From Adineta vaga (taxonomy: Eukaryota; Rotifera), in assembly GCA_021613535.1 (NCBI GenBank), contig CP075494.1:11904001-11968000 (forward strand): 64,000 bases of DNA, written 5' to 3'. Under the pieces are notes generated by a model. That model ran no database searches. It was not told the DNA's origin and was given only the letters and a program-made list of their open reading frames with translations. This document shows positions 1 to 12,096 of this stretch, one piece after another; the stretch's first letter is position 1, and every line of letters starts with the position of its first letter. Made by a program: the position numbers and the translations under genes.

Positions 1-567
1 TAGCAATACAGAAACAAGAAAGTATCCTTTTTGTTGCACATATTAATCGTAAAAAAATTATAAGAAATATTAGAGTCACTCCATGGTTGATTGCTTCACA
101 CCACAATATCTATGCATGTACATATCACTTAACCACACCTCATCAACGTCATTTTTTTCTTATTAATTGAAATCATTTTTTTCAAAAGACTAGTTTTCGT
201 CTTCTTCCTCTTCTCTCCTCCTCTCTTACTTTTTTTTCTCTGCTTTTACTCATCTACATTTTTATTTCATAGTCAGCAACATATTCACTCATTCGATGAT
301 CAATTTCATTACATGTACTCTGATCTATATCTAATTCATATATCTTCCCTCTTTTCTTTTGCTGTTCTTCTTATACATATAAATCTGTGCATATCAATTC
401 TAATGACTATTTTCTTTTTCTCACTTCGTTTTAACGTAGTTATTATAATCACCTCCTCAATAGATCAACGATCATCATTAACGCAATAAAAAATATACAA
501 ACATGTGCTTTTTTTGCAGTTAAAAGATAGTTTGCTTCGTATATGTTTTGTATTTTTTTTAGATAGA
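1..567. other. Upstream non-coding region of the first gene
   Basis: AT-rich and pyrimidine-rich sequence with no supportable gene. Two splice-acceptor-like tracts lie near the end: T-run plus GCAG at about 513-520, and a T-run plus AG at about 552-562, six bases before the ATG at 568. A 5' UTR intron, or a trans-splice acceptor, is therefore plausible. The left part may be the flank of a gene outside the window. Confidence 0.4.
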
Positions 568-1010
568 ATGAACCGAGGACCCGCTCAAAGACAATTACAA
601 GGTGCTCCAGCAATGAATCCGTAATTTTATGTCTTTTTTTTTTAAAGTTTATCCCTGGTTTTTTTTTTCATAGTCATGCACCAAGAAAACTTCCTGATCG
701 CCGAGTGGGAGCTGGATTTCCTGGCGGTAACGGTGCCGGATACAATACAACTGCAAATGTTGAACCATGGGCAGTAACAGAATGGACTGAATATTACATT
801 CCAACTGTTGCTGGTAATAAACGTCCCGTTATTTATGTTGCCGCTCCATTAAATCAATGTGCTATGGGTGGCATGGGTGGCATGGGTGGCATGGGTGGTA
901 TGGGTGGTATGGGTGGTTTAGGAGGTATGGGTGGCATGGGAAGTTTAGGAGGTATGGGTGGTATGCGAAGTTTAGGAGGTATGGGCGGTGGATTTCCAAT
1001 GCGTCGCTAA
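568..1010 (+). CDS. Small protein with Gly-Met repeat tail, unknown function
   Basis: Two exons (568-620 and 674-1010) joined across a 53 nt GT-AG intron give about 129 residues. The N-terminus is basic and Pro/Arg-rich. The middle (EPWAVTEWTEYYIPTVAGNK) is aromatic and looks ordered. The last third is a run of Gly-Gly-Met triplets with occasional Leu/Ser variants, ending in RR. The DNA behind it is a hexanucleotide array of GGYATG units. I see no signal peptide or membrane segment and do not recognise the family. Splicing supports a real gene; function is unknown. Confidence 0.65.
865..990 (+). repeat. GGYATG hexanucleotide coding minisatellite
   Basis: Roughly twenty imperfect GGTATG/GGCATG units, two diverged to GGTTTA or AGTTTA, encode the Gly-Gly-Met tail of the surrounding gene. 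Slippage here would change length by two residues per unit without breaking the frame. Confidence 0.8.
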
Positions 1011-1323
1011 AAAAAGAGAAGATCTTTTTTCGACCTTCTCGTTTACCAAAACACAAGTTTTCTCTCTTTTAAGGAACGTTTAACACAAATATGATTTCGA
1101 AATTCTTTTAAATTGTTCGTACATATATGTGTCAATACGTGTGTTACATTTCTTTTTCTTTTCTCTTCATTTGAGGTTTCTATTTATTATTTTTCTCTAT
1201 CTTAGTTAACATTATTTTAACACATTACTTTTTTTTCTTTCTTTTCCAATATTTTTTTCCTTACTCTTGTCATTTATTTTAACAAAACAACAACAAACAA
1301 ACAATAATAATATGCTGACATAA
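1011..1323. other. Convergent 3' region
   Basis: Tail-to-tail spacer between the Gly-Met gene and RRP8. It is T-rich on the plus strand and holds an AC-rich stretch near 1285-1310. It presumably contains both 3' UTRs; no gene seen. Confidence 0.5.
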
Positions 1324-2497
1324 TCAACGTTTTTTATGTAAACATGGTGCAAGTGTCAGAATAGCTTTAGATTTGACTTCTTCGGAAATCTTCACAAAAT
1401 CAAATGTATAGAAATATTTTGATGGTGTATTATTGCTTTTTTCTTCCATTGAATTCGTTTTCGAACATTGAAAACCCAAAGCTTCGATTTTTCGTATAAA
1501 TTTTTGTGGCTGATTTTCAAATCGTGATGCAATTTCAACGATTTTCATTGTTCCACGTAAACGAAGAATACGATGCGCTTCATGAATAAAATCAGTTAAA
1601 TTTGTTCCCATTAATGATAAACAAAAAATAACAATATCAACTGAATTTGTTTTCATTGGTGTATGTGCAATATCACATACCTGAACATGTTCATTCATTG
1701 CAACAAAATCAAAACTTGAGATATTTGGATGTGTTGATTTTAATGTTTGAGCAAGAAGAGCATCGCCACAGCCCATATCAACAATAGTATGATTTCCCGA
1801 ACGTTTACGAATATATGCAATAATTTCATCTAATGGTTGATCTGGCCAACGAGACATGCTTGTCTATGATAGAAAAATTTTAAAAAAACAATTTGTTGAA
1901 AAAATCTTCAAGAAAACTTACAGCATAACCTTGATGATAGGCATGAAATGATTGAGGATCTTTTTCAAACATTTTCTGAGCTTCTTTACTTGATGATGTA
2001 TATAATTTTTCATTAAGATAACGAAAACGAGATGTTATCATATTGGAAACAAGTTTATCACAAATTGATGGTTTTGATTCTTGTGAAGGTTTTTTCTTAA
2101 CTGGTTCATCTTGTTCGTCATCTGATTGATGTTGACGTTTTTTTGTTTTCGTTTTTGGTTGAATAATAACATCCTTCAATTCTGGATGATTTAATAAATG
2201 ATATTTATTCTTTCGACTTTTTTTCGGTACGAGAGATTTTTGTTGCTGTTGATTTTCAAGTTCTTTATTGATATGTTTTTTTAATTGCGATCGTTTGATT
2301 TTCATATTTCTCTCATCATCGGATTCATCATTTAATATTTGTTCTTCCCTTTTTCGATCAGCTGCATTCGTATCATGACGTGGTACACGTTCAAAACTTT
2401 TCTTTCCTTTCTTTCTATCAAGTAATGATAATTCACTTTTAGCAAGGATTTTTTTCACTTGAATATGATTTTTATTTGCACGTTTCTTATGTGGCAT
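1324..2497 (-). CDS. RRP8: RRP8, 25S/28S rRNA adenine-N1 methyltransferase
   Basis: Nucleolar SAM-dependent methyltransferase of the RRP8 family, which makes m1A in large-subunit rRNA. Exons 2497-1922 and 1863-1324 join in phase 0 across a 58 nt intron with a consensus GTAAGT donor, giving 371 residues. The first ~140 residues are very basic and low in complexity, as in the family. The catalytic part starts at SRFRYLNEKLY and continues with the SAM site VDMGCGDALLA, the family signature FCLSLMGTN, then EIASRFEN and the C-terminal LAPCLHKKR. The start was chosen at MPHKKR because upstream in-frame residues are intronic or UTR-like. Confidence 0.95.
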
Positions 2498-2847
2498 CTG
2501 AAAGAAAAATATAGATTTCACATTTTGACAATTAATCACTCAAAATTTCTTCTAAAACAATCCTTGGTTGTGTAATAATTAATTTGCATGTTTTGTCAAA
2601 TCATATCGAATAGAAGGTTATTGGAAATAGATTGAAAGACGATGCGTAGAAAATCAATGATGTATGACGGGACGTCATTTTGATGATATTTTTCTTCAGT
2701 TCTTTATCTAAATCAATGAAGAAGCATATCGTAATAGAAAGAAGTTTAAAATCATAAATTTCTTCTTTCAAATGATCTATTAATTAAAAAAATGAATAAA
2801 TATAATGAGAAAAAAATAAGTATACAGTATGACAAAATGTAAAGTTT
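2498..2847. other. Spacer between RRP8 and SLC7 transporter
   Basis: About 350 bases separating the 5' end of RRP8 from the 3' end of the transporter, both on the minus strand. It should hold the RRP8 promoter and transporter 3' UTR. No ORF or repeat of note. Confidence 0.5.
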
Positions 2848-5800
2848 TCAAGAATTATCTGATGTTGATCGACGTTCAGATATTAATGGTTGACGATCGT
2901 CATCAAATCGTTGAGAACTATTCCAGTAACCATAAAAAGCGTAAATAACAAAACCTTAATTGAAAAATAAAATCATTTCTAATCGAATAAAAACAAGAGA
3001 AATTTTTACCAGTAAACATCCATATACCAAATCGTATCCATGTTGCTGGAGATAACTTAAGAATAAGATATGTATTTATTAATATACTTAATATAGGCAC
3101 ATAAGGAATCCATGGAGCCTAGTGAAAATATAGATAAATAATTTGCTAAGAGAGACAATGATCTTACTTGAAAGTAAAGTAAATTTATATTTTTTGGCTG
3201 TTTAGCAATAATAATAGTGAAAAATATTTCCAAAAGAATAAATATTATTAACAATGATATGATTATGGGATTTTTATTCATAATATAATCACTAGCAAAG
3301 ATTTGTATTGCACAAAGAAGAAACCCATTGATTACTAAAATCATTCGTGAGATATGATTGAAAAGAAATTTTCAAAGAAATTTACTTAAACAAGTAATAG
3401 CATATCTTGTAATTGCTGCTGATTTATATGTGGGACGTGAACCTAATGGTTTGAATAATCTCACATATAATGATTGTACGAGTTGTTCATCCAATTGTAT
3501 TTCAGATTCTTCTGCTGGTAGATAACTAAAACATTTGAAGATTTATTTTCAAGTTTTCTTTTTTGTACAAAATTTTACCGAAGATAAAGTACTGATATTG
3601 ATACAAGTGAATAAGCAAGTAATGTTCCAATTGACATCATTTCAACTAACTTTTTCAAATCAAATATTAATGCCATTATTGCTAAAATATTAAAGATATA
3701 CTTTAGAAGGAAAATATTAGTTTTTGTTTTCGTTTACCAGATGCAACACCACCGAAAATTGTCGCTATCATCGGTGTTTGTAAACGTGGATGTACCCAAG
3801 CTATAAAGCGAAAGATTAATCCATCACTAGCAATGGCATACAGTACACGTGGAAGTGGTAAAAGAGAGCCAAGTAAGGAACAGAAAATGCCTATCGACAA
3901 AGGAAAAATTATGGTTTTAAGATATTCATAAGTATCAATTGCTAACCGCTCAATGCACCAACACCAACGACATATTTAAAAGCAGGTAATTGTACATAAT
4001 GAAATGCTTCGGGTAAAACTGCATCAGGATTGATAAGATAATATGGAACCTGAATAAATTTGATATAGAAATTCTGATAGATAACTATAATAAAAATAGT
4101 TAATATCATGCAATCTATACTACTATCACACTTTTAAAACCAAGGAAAGAAATCTAGTTAATGATATGTACTACTCTTATGATTACTTCTTTAAACTTTG
4201 TCATAAATCATGTACGATAAGAAATTTAATTGTATTATTTGTATCTCTCAGTATATTTTACCATTAATGTTACGATTACTGAAACTGCACAATAAAGTAT
4301 TGTACAAACAAGAAGAGTTAAACAAATTGATATTGGAATGGCTCGTTGTGGATTTTTTGTTTCTTCGCCTAATAAAAAATATCATTTCATTTGTTGAATA
4401 ATTTAAGAAGAAAACCAACTATTATCTACCTGTTGTTGCAACAAGATCAAAACCAACGAAAGCATAGAAACATGTAGCTGCACCGGCCAATGTTCCTTCA
4501 ATTCCAAATGGAAAAAAGCCACCTTTACCAACAATCACAGTACTATTTGTTATATTATGTGCCTAAATTTAATTAAATTACAAGGATAAAAATTTCCTTT
4601 TTTTATATCAATAAACATACTTCATCAGGAGAAATATTCCAATTATGTCCATTGATTTTCGTTAAACCCGCAATAATAACAATAACAATAACCGTTAAAT
4701 TAACAGCTGTAAGAAGATTATTCAATATAGCTGATTCTTTAACTCCAATCACCAGAAGAACTATAGAAAAGTTTTCGATTCTTTATAAAAACAAAAATTC
4801 GTTTTTTTTTCATATTCATTACCCGTTATGAAAAGACATAAACTCATTGCAAGTAAATCTGCATATGCTGAAAATGTTCCAGGATGTAACGGAAAATGTC
4901 GAGTAAAATAATCTTTTAGAGCAAAATTGATTAAAGAATCAAAATATGAACTTAATGCACGAGCTGTACTAGCAGCACCTAAATAAAGAATATTTGTATA
5001 GGAAAACTTTCTTGAAATAATCCAACGAATTAGCACGAGCTCAAACAAGCGAACAGCGAGAACAAACTTATTTAAATTGCTCAACATTCATCAGATCTGT
5101 AGAATTATACAAAACTTCAACTTTATTTCTTTATCTTTTTTTTTACAATATAGAACAAATTGAAAAGACATTGAACAATAGTTTTGATTCTATTATTCAA
5201 AATAAGTTATCTAGTTTATATCCATGAAAATGAAACTATTTTGTCATGCTTCATTGAAAATGTAATTAGTCGTTTATTGACATAATAGCGATGACCTTTA
5301 ATGCTCTATTATTGTTTTGCAATAACCATTTCAAAGAAATTAACCTGTATACATCTGTCAAACATAATGATTGCAATCAATTCAAATATTACTAACGAAT
5401 GAATATATATCTTTTAAATTATTTGAACTTTGTCTTTTTATTAACGACAAGTAACACGACAAGAGGTTTTTATTGATTAGATTGTAGGAAGAAAAGTATA
5501 GATAATGAAATCTTATTTGTACTTATATACTGAACCATGCTATTAGATGCTACAGAGATAGATAAAGTCATATAGTTCTATACTTTGAGTCTATGTCGAA
5601 ACGAGAGATAGCACATCATTTAGAATATTAGATCTGACATATTCATTACGATGACAGAAATGGATGTAAAAAAAGAACTTGTGTTAAGTTGATGACAAAT
5701 GATATGTAATGTATAAAAAGAGGTTAGTTTTAAAAAGAAGTTATTACTATGCTCGAGAAGTCTTATCTTATTTGTCATAACAGTTGTGTACCATTTCATT

Positions 5801-6414
5801 TAACCTGTATAATAGATTCTAGTATTGCAAACTATATATCTCTCTCTCTACTCACATATTGCAAAGATCGTGTTATCAAAATTTAGGTAATCGTATAGTA
5901 AATACTACAGCAGAGTCTACATTCAATCAACATACCTATCACATATTCTAAAATCATATTCCAACCTAAAGATAAAAAAAATCATTTGATTAGAATTGAA
6001 ATATAGTAAAGTAAACTTTACCAATGATAAAAGCCATAATTTCTCCCACACTAACATATGTATATGTATAAGCACTTCCAGCACGTGGTGCACGAGCACC
6101 AAATTCTGCATAACAAAGTCCAGCAAGAACGGATGCAACTGCTGCAATAAGAAAACTAAGAATCACAGATGGTCCTGCTGTATCATGAGCAACTTGTCCA
6201 GTAAGAATGTAAGTGCCCGTTCCTAATGTCGATCCAATACCTACAAGAAAAAAAAACAATGAAGATTAACAAATAAGTAAATCGTTTCCATACCTAATAT
6301 GGTTAAATCGAATACGGTCAAGCATCGTTTTAATTGAGATGTATGCAATGTTTCTGTATCATACACTTTTCGTCGTGTAAGATTATTATATAGTGCGTAT
6401 ACGGCACTTGTCAT
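2848..6414 (-). CDS. SLC7A1-4-type cationic amino acid transporter
   Basis: Plasma-membrane carrier of the CAT subfamily (Arg/Lys/ornithine in known members). Fourteen exons: 6414-6294, 6240-6022, 5965-5936, 4978-4823, 4760-4621, 4562-4430, 4368-4262, 4049-3947, 3890-3738, 3681-3579, 3525-3386, 3334-3168, 3118-3010 and 2954-2848. They total 1788 nt in one frame, 595 residues, close to the usual ~620. CAT hallmarks in order: [18 protein letters not shown] (TM1), [34 protein letters not shown] across a 30 nt microexon, [41 protein letters not shown] and [12 protein letters not shown]. Intron 3 (about 957 nt) is far longer than the others. Confidence 0.96.
4979..5935 (-). other. Long intron of the SLC7 transporter
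   Basis: A 957 nt intron after the 30 nt microexon, when most introns in this gene are about 50-70 nt. It has no convincing ORF and no recognisable transposon ends. It could carry regulatory elements. Confidence 0.6.
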
Positions 6415-7395
6415 TTTTTTTTCTTCGATTAATTTTAATTATATTGAAAGACTAATCATTAAATTAGACAACCTTAATTTTATCTATATCGTATCAAAAA
6501 TACAGTATTTCAAACAATCATATTTACACATTTAATATCGATTCACGAATGGGAAGTTTCTTTTTTTCGAACTGATTAACCAAATGAAAAAAAATGCCAA
6601 AAGATGTCGTACTAGATTTATAACCATCGATTTTTCTTCTTTATCTTCGAATTTCAGTCAAAATAATATTCTTAGAGAATAGAATTAAAGTTATAAAGCA
6701 AAAAAAATTCAAAATGCAGTTGTATAGCTAATTCGAATAATCCTTGTACGTTACTATCTGATGATTGCTGTATGTTGAATATGAGATTTCTCCATCCTAA
6801 TAAGTCTATATATATATATACGAAAACGATACGATCTTTACTCAATTAAGTCAAATTTACGACATATGCTCAAACAAATGCAATATAAATTCTATCATAA
6901 AAATCACACAATCGAATAAAGTATATTTGTACTACGAATAAAAAATCTATTTAAAATATTCTATCTGAAAAGCAAATACTAAATCTACTTCGACATTATA
7001 ATCGATAATTGATTAATATTCATCTTTTCATTTTTCTTTTTCATCTTTATCATCGTATTGATTGTTAAATATCATCATACATGTCGCTCTATAATGTTGA
7101 ACTATATTCACATAAGGACACTAGCGACAAATTTCATACCCAATTTTATTGTACAATTTTCGAAATCTAATTTAGAATATAAAACATATTTGTTAAATTT
7201 TCCTTCTGATTCTTTTTCTATTATTTTCTATTTAATAATCTCATAGATATTGATCATTACTTACTATTGGTTAGTTTTTGAAAGAAGAAGAAGAAACTAC
7301 TACTCAATTCATGTCATTTATGCATGAATAGGGAAAAAAGGCAACAAAATGTTTCATTTTCTATCTAAAACTTTGAATTTTCATTTAATTTCCAA
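6415..7395. other. Divergent intergenic region, SLC7 / METTL14
   Basis: About 980 bases between two divergent genes, so both promoters should be here. Strongly AT-rich, with a short TA run near 6806-6820. No gene recognised. Confidence 0.5.
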
Positions 7396-9749
7396 ATGGC
7401 ACCTGTAAGAAGTCGTCATTTTTCTCAATCAACTAGTCGCTATTATCGATCGAACAATCGTTTTGATGAACGATCTCGACGTGACAATCGTTACGATGTA
7501 AGAATAATAAAATTATCATTGACAAATTGAACGTTTTATTTACATATCTTTATAGAATAGACGAAATCGACGTAGTCGATCTCGATCGAGTTCACGTCGA
7601 CGAAATGATATTCGTCCATCGTCAACTAAATCATCAGTAAAGTCAAAACAACGAAAACCTGAAAGCGATAATGAATATGATGATTTATTAAAACAAGAAA
7701 ATGATCCTGAGAAAAAATTTCGTTTAACTTTGAAAAAACGCAATGCAATAATCAAAAGAACATTATCAAAATCTGTGAGTAATACTTTTCTCTTGAAATA
7801 TGAAAGCGAAAGAACAGTATTTGATTTAGTTTGGTTTGAGTACGAATGCTTTTTCAAAATTATTAGTAGATAAATGTGATGAAACAATTAAAGATTCGAT
7901 TCTATCAAAATTTAAGTAAGATAAAAAGTATTATTCTCAGTTTGAAATTAATGTAGATTTTAATATAATATTATAGAACACAAGTTGAACGAAAACAAGC
8001 AAATGATGCAGAACCAATTCAAACATCTCGTGTTATGACTGATGAAGTATTTTCTATATTTTTTTTATATTCACAAAAAGTATACTAATACGTTTGATAT
8101 AGGTTCATCTATATGATCAATTATCTCGATTAGATGATGATAATTTCGATGGAGTAAATATAAAATGAATGATTTTAATGAAAAGAATATGAAATATATC
8201 TTATTTTTATTCAAGGCACCAAATAATGATTATAGTCAACAATTTGTAAATATTGGTCAAAGACCACAAAATTATATTCGTGATGCCGGTTTGTATAGCA
8301 TGTTTGTTTTCTTTTTATGTGAATTTCTATTTTCTAATCTCAAACACAGGTTTACGAGGTCGATTCGAAGAATATCCTAAATTACGTGAATTAATTCGTC
8401 TTAAAGATGATTATATTGATAAAACGAATCCACCACCAATGTATCTACGTTGTGATTTACCAGCAAATAATTTCATGCTCGCATCACTTGAATGTGAATT
8501 TGATGTTATTCTTATTGAACCACCATTAGAAGAATATAAACGAACAAATGGAATTCATTTTGATCGTTATGTTACATGGGAAGAGGTAAATGAAGAGTGT
8601 ATTATAAAGATATTCGTATATTTATGGCATGAAATAGGTAATGAAACTTGATGTAGAAGCAATTGCAGCACAACGATCATTTGTTTTTCTATGGTGTGGA
8701 TCATCAGATGGTTTAGATCAGGGAAGAGCAGTATGTAGCGAGAAATCGGTAGAAAACGATGAACTTATTTTATATTTTAGTGTTTGAAAAAATGGGGTTT
8801 TCGCCGATGTGAAGATATTTGTTGGGTGAAAACGAATCGAACAAATCCAAGACCAACTTTAACATTGGAATCTTCCTCTATTTTTCAAAGAACAAAAGTA
8901 AGTTTTTCAGAGATAGAACTACATTCGAGTTTAGTTAACATTCAAATTTCTTTCAATTCAAAGGAACATTGTTTAATGGGTATTCGTGGTACAGTTCGTC
9001 GATCAGTTGATTCGGATTTCATTCATGCAAATGTCGATATTGATTTAATCATAACTGAAGAACCTGCTTGGGGTGATCCTAATAAACCAGTCGAGTTATA
9101 TCATATTATTGAACATTTTTGTTTGGGTCGTCGTCGTCTTCATCTATTTGCTCGAGAATCAACTATTCGACGTGGTTGGTTATCACTTGGTTCAGATATT
9201 TGTGCATCAAATTTTGATAAACGTATTTATAAATCATATTTCGAAACTCAATTACAAGCATATGAAAATATTACTGAACGTATTGAACAACTTCGACCAA
9301 AATCGCCACCACCCAAAGGTATGAAAGCTCCACCTGGAACAGCTGCTGGTGCTTCTGGCGCTAATTCAAATCCAAATGCTCAATCTACTCAACAAAGTGT
9401 TCCATCGACTGTATCTTCATCATCAACAAAAGAAATGTCGTCGTCTATTGCTTTACAAGACGGTCAACAAGCAATACGTTCTACAATAACAAATAATCGT
9501 CAATCATCATCACGTGCAGTTCGTCCACATTGGAGTTTATATCCTGATGATATAGCTTCTAATGTTTATCCTCCAATGATGCATTCACCAACACGGCATG
9601 GTTATCCAGCACCCTATTCAGATTTGCATCTATTATCTGAATATGATTTTGCCATAGCTGCTGGTAATAGTAGTCAAAATGATTATGATAATTATTATGG
9701 TCATGCTAATGTTGAACAGCAAGATGAGAGAGGCAATTTTCGGAATTAA
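7396..9749 (+). CDS. METTL14: METTL14, subunit of the m6A mRNA methyltransferase complex
   Basis: RNA-binding, catalytically inactive partner of METTL3 in the nuclear m6A writer. Ten exons: 7396-7497, 7556-7774, 7830-7915, 7977-8046, 8103-8153, 8216-8288, 8350-8585, 8638-8730, 8781-8897 and 8964-9749. They sum to 1833 nt, 610 residues; human is 456. An Arg/Ser-rich N-terminus precedes the MT-A70 fold: [36 protein letters not shown], the EPPL motif that replaces catalytic [53 protein letters not shown] and [16 protein letters not shown]. The tail after RPKSPPPK is about 150 residues of Ser/Asn/Gln-rich sequence without RGG repeats. Confidence 0.97.
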
Positions 9750-9776
9750 ATATTGTTTGTTTGTTTGTTTATTTAT

Positions 9777-9783
9777 AAATAAA
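9777..9783 (+). terminator. Poly(A) signal of METTL14
   Basis: AATAAAA about 30 bases after the METTL14 stop codon, in AT-rich sequence, at a normal distance for cleavage in a compact genome. Confidence 0.5.
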
Positions 9784-9902
9784 ATATCTACGAAAAATAG
9801 AGAACAAAATGAAAAAGAAACTAATCATAAATCACCAATGTTCTTTCGTCAAAACTAGATTAAAATAAGTTCACTAGATAGATATTCTTAGATTTTCTTT
9901 AA

Positions 9903-11782
9903 TCAAACAATCTTATGTTGTCGTCGATTAATAGGAAGAACTATTGATTGTTCTAGTTCAACTGGAATATTATTTGTATTCGTTATTGATTCACAATTTA
10001 AATGAACGAAAGCCCGTTCAACTTCCGGCAATGCTTCGATTTTTCGTTCAAGATCAATACCAACATGAACTGCATCATTTAAATGTAAATCATGCGGAAG
10101 AAGAACATCGACTTCAACCAGAAAATGTGTTCCAAAATGATAAGCTCGAACAGCATCGATCTTACGTACTAAAGGTGAATGATGAAATGCTAGCCAAGTT
10201 AATTGTTGAAGAAATTGAGTTGGTGCTGTATAACCAGTTAAATTACGAATATGAACTGAACAAAAATAAGCCTATATGAATGTATACAAGTTGAAATTGA
10301 AACAACTTACGACGAACTTGGGGAATCCAACAAATGATGATGTATAAACTGATGACTATTGCACCTGAAAGATGATATTAAGTTAAAATTAAAATTAAAT
10401 CTCTAAAAGATTTACATACCAACAGGATCAATAATTGATAATTCTCTTGGTTTTATTTCACCATCAATAGCTTTTGAACCTAAGAAAGATTTTCTTTTTT
10501 GTCAGTACAAGATCAATAATCTAATTTATACTTTACCAATAATACCAAAAACTAATGCCACAATTGTTGCAACAACATCATTCCGATGATCAGCAGCAAG
10601 TGCTGACATTGTTGGTGTTGAAATTTGATAACATAAGATTGATAAAACAATTTTAATGACTAAATAAAAGAAATATGAATGAAAATAATCAATTTTAATA
10701 TTTACCAACTGTTATACACATGATTGAAATTGCAGCAGGATTAATATCAACTGGTGGCTTTTCATAAGCATAGCCACTAACATTACGAAAGTAATTAATA
10801 TCTTCAATAACAGAACGAACTCCTTCCATAATGACTTGAAAACTAGCTGCACACATCACTACACTAAGAATTATTATAATAATTGGCTCAAGTCGTGTTC
10901 GTCCTATACAAATGCAAACTATTAAAGAAACAAGTCATTAAAAACTAAACCTTGTGGATAAAGATATGGATTTCGTTTCCGTATGGCTCTATTTGCCCAC
11001 CAAATAGCAAAATTTAACATTAAATCAATCGTACTATCAATAGCAGATGAAGCAATCGAAAGAGATTTCGAAATAATAGCAGAGAAGATTTTTCCTATAA
11101 CCAGAATCTATATTAAAAAAGTAGAAAGAAATAAGATACATCGGCATGTTTCTTTTTTCAAAGAACTAATTTATCTTACAATATTTGAAATCAATGTAGT
11201 TTTTATTAATATCAATGTCCATCGTTTATGTCGTTCAGCACGTTCATCATGCGATAGACCAGCTGCATTTCGTTCATCAATAGATGATAATTGATCAATC
11301 ATTCGATCTTGTTTTGCATAAAATCGTCTAGATAATGATAGAATTCATCAATAAATCTCTATTGAATTTTTTACCGAACACTACGTGATAATGCTTTATC
11401 ATCTACATGTTGTCCACGACGATAGGAAACCATTTGTTCCAATGAATATAGATTTCCATCTTCTAATCAATAGATGAAAAGGATAGTAGTTTTTTTAAAA
11501 GAAAAAAAATCATTTCTAACCTTTATTATTATTATTATTATTATTTTCCGTTTCTGTTGATGGTGAATTTTGTTCTACACTTGAAAAACTTACATTTGCT
11601 GAGATAGTATTTAAGAGCGTCTCGGGCAATACAGTTGATGTTATTGATGATAAACGTCGATCTCTACCATAGGATGGTACAACAAAATCAAAATGAGGTA
11701 AGTTATTTGTCGATATTTCAACTTCATTCGTTTGTTGTTGTGTTGATTTCGAAAGAGAATTCGATCGTGTTTGTTTGCTCAT
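9903..11782 (-). CDS. Mn-type cation diffusion facilitator (MTP9/10/11-like)
   Basis: Membrane divalent-metal/proton exchanger of the CDF family. Nine exons: 11782-11521, 11462-11375, 11327-11180, 11107-10951, 10903-10706, 10659-10537, 10479-10420, 10364-10311 and 10255-9903, totalling 1443 nt or 480 residues. A hydrophilic N-terminus with an Asn run precedes six membrane helices. TM2 has SSAIDSTIDL and TM5 has AADHRNDVV, so both metal-binding pairs read DxxxD, the Mn-CDF signature, not the HxxxD of zinc carriers. Also present: PYLYPQGRTRLEP after TM2 and ALPEVERAFVHL in the cytosolic domain, both typical of plant-type MTPs. The last intron acceptor was chosen at 10256-10257, because the nearer AG breaks the frame. 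Metal specificity is inferred. Confidence 0.93.
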
Positions 11783-12096
11783 GATAAAAAAACGTATTTA
11801 AGTTAGCTTTTTCTCTATTCACACATTGATCAATAATGAAAACAATATCAGTGTCCGATTCTTGATTTATCAAATTTAATTTATAAGATAGTATGAATAG
11901 AATAACCTTTTTGAAGAGAACTTTCTTTGAATATATGTAAATGATAAGAGTCAGATAGATTTTCATTTCTGAATCTTAAGATCGTCTTGGTAATTAATAT
12001 GATCAGACATTTGATAAGAGAATATCTTTGTAATCAAATTGAAGACATATATAAAAGGTCAATTGTTATTTTTCAGTTCGTTTTTATCGAAGACAA
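11783..12096. other. Short divergent promoter region, CDF / KCNQ-like
   Basis: About 314 bases between two divergent start codons. Probably a bidirectional promoter; no distinct element recognised. Confidence 0.5.

Noticed and set aside
10250-10311. CDF last exon starting at the AG nearest the branch region (about 10272)
   Set aside because: With the strong GTAAGT donor it gives a frame with an early stop; the AG at 10257-10256 keeps phase and aligns to the MTP family without a gap.
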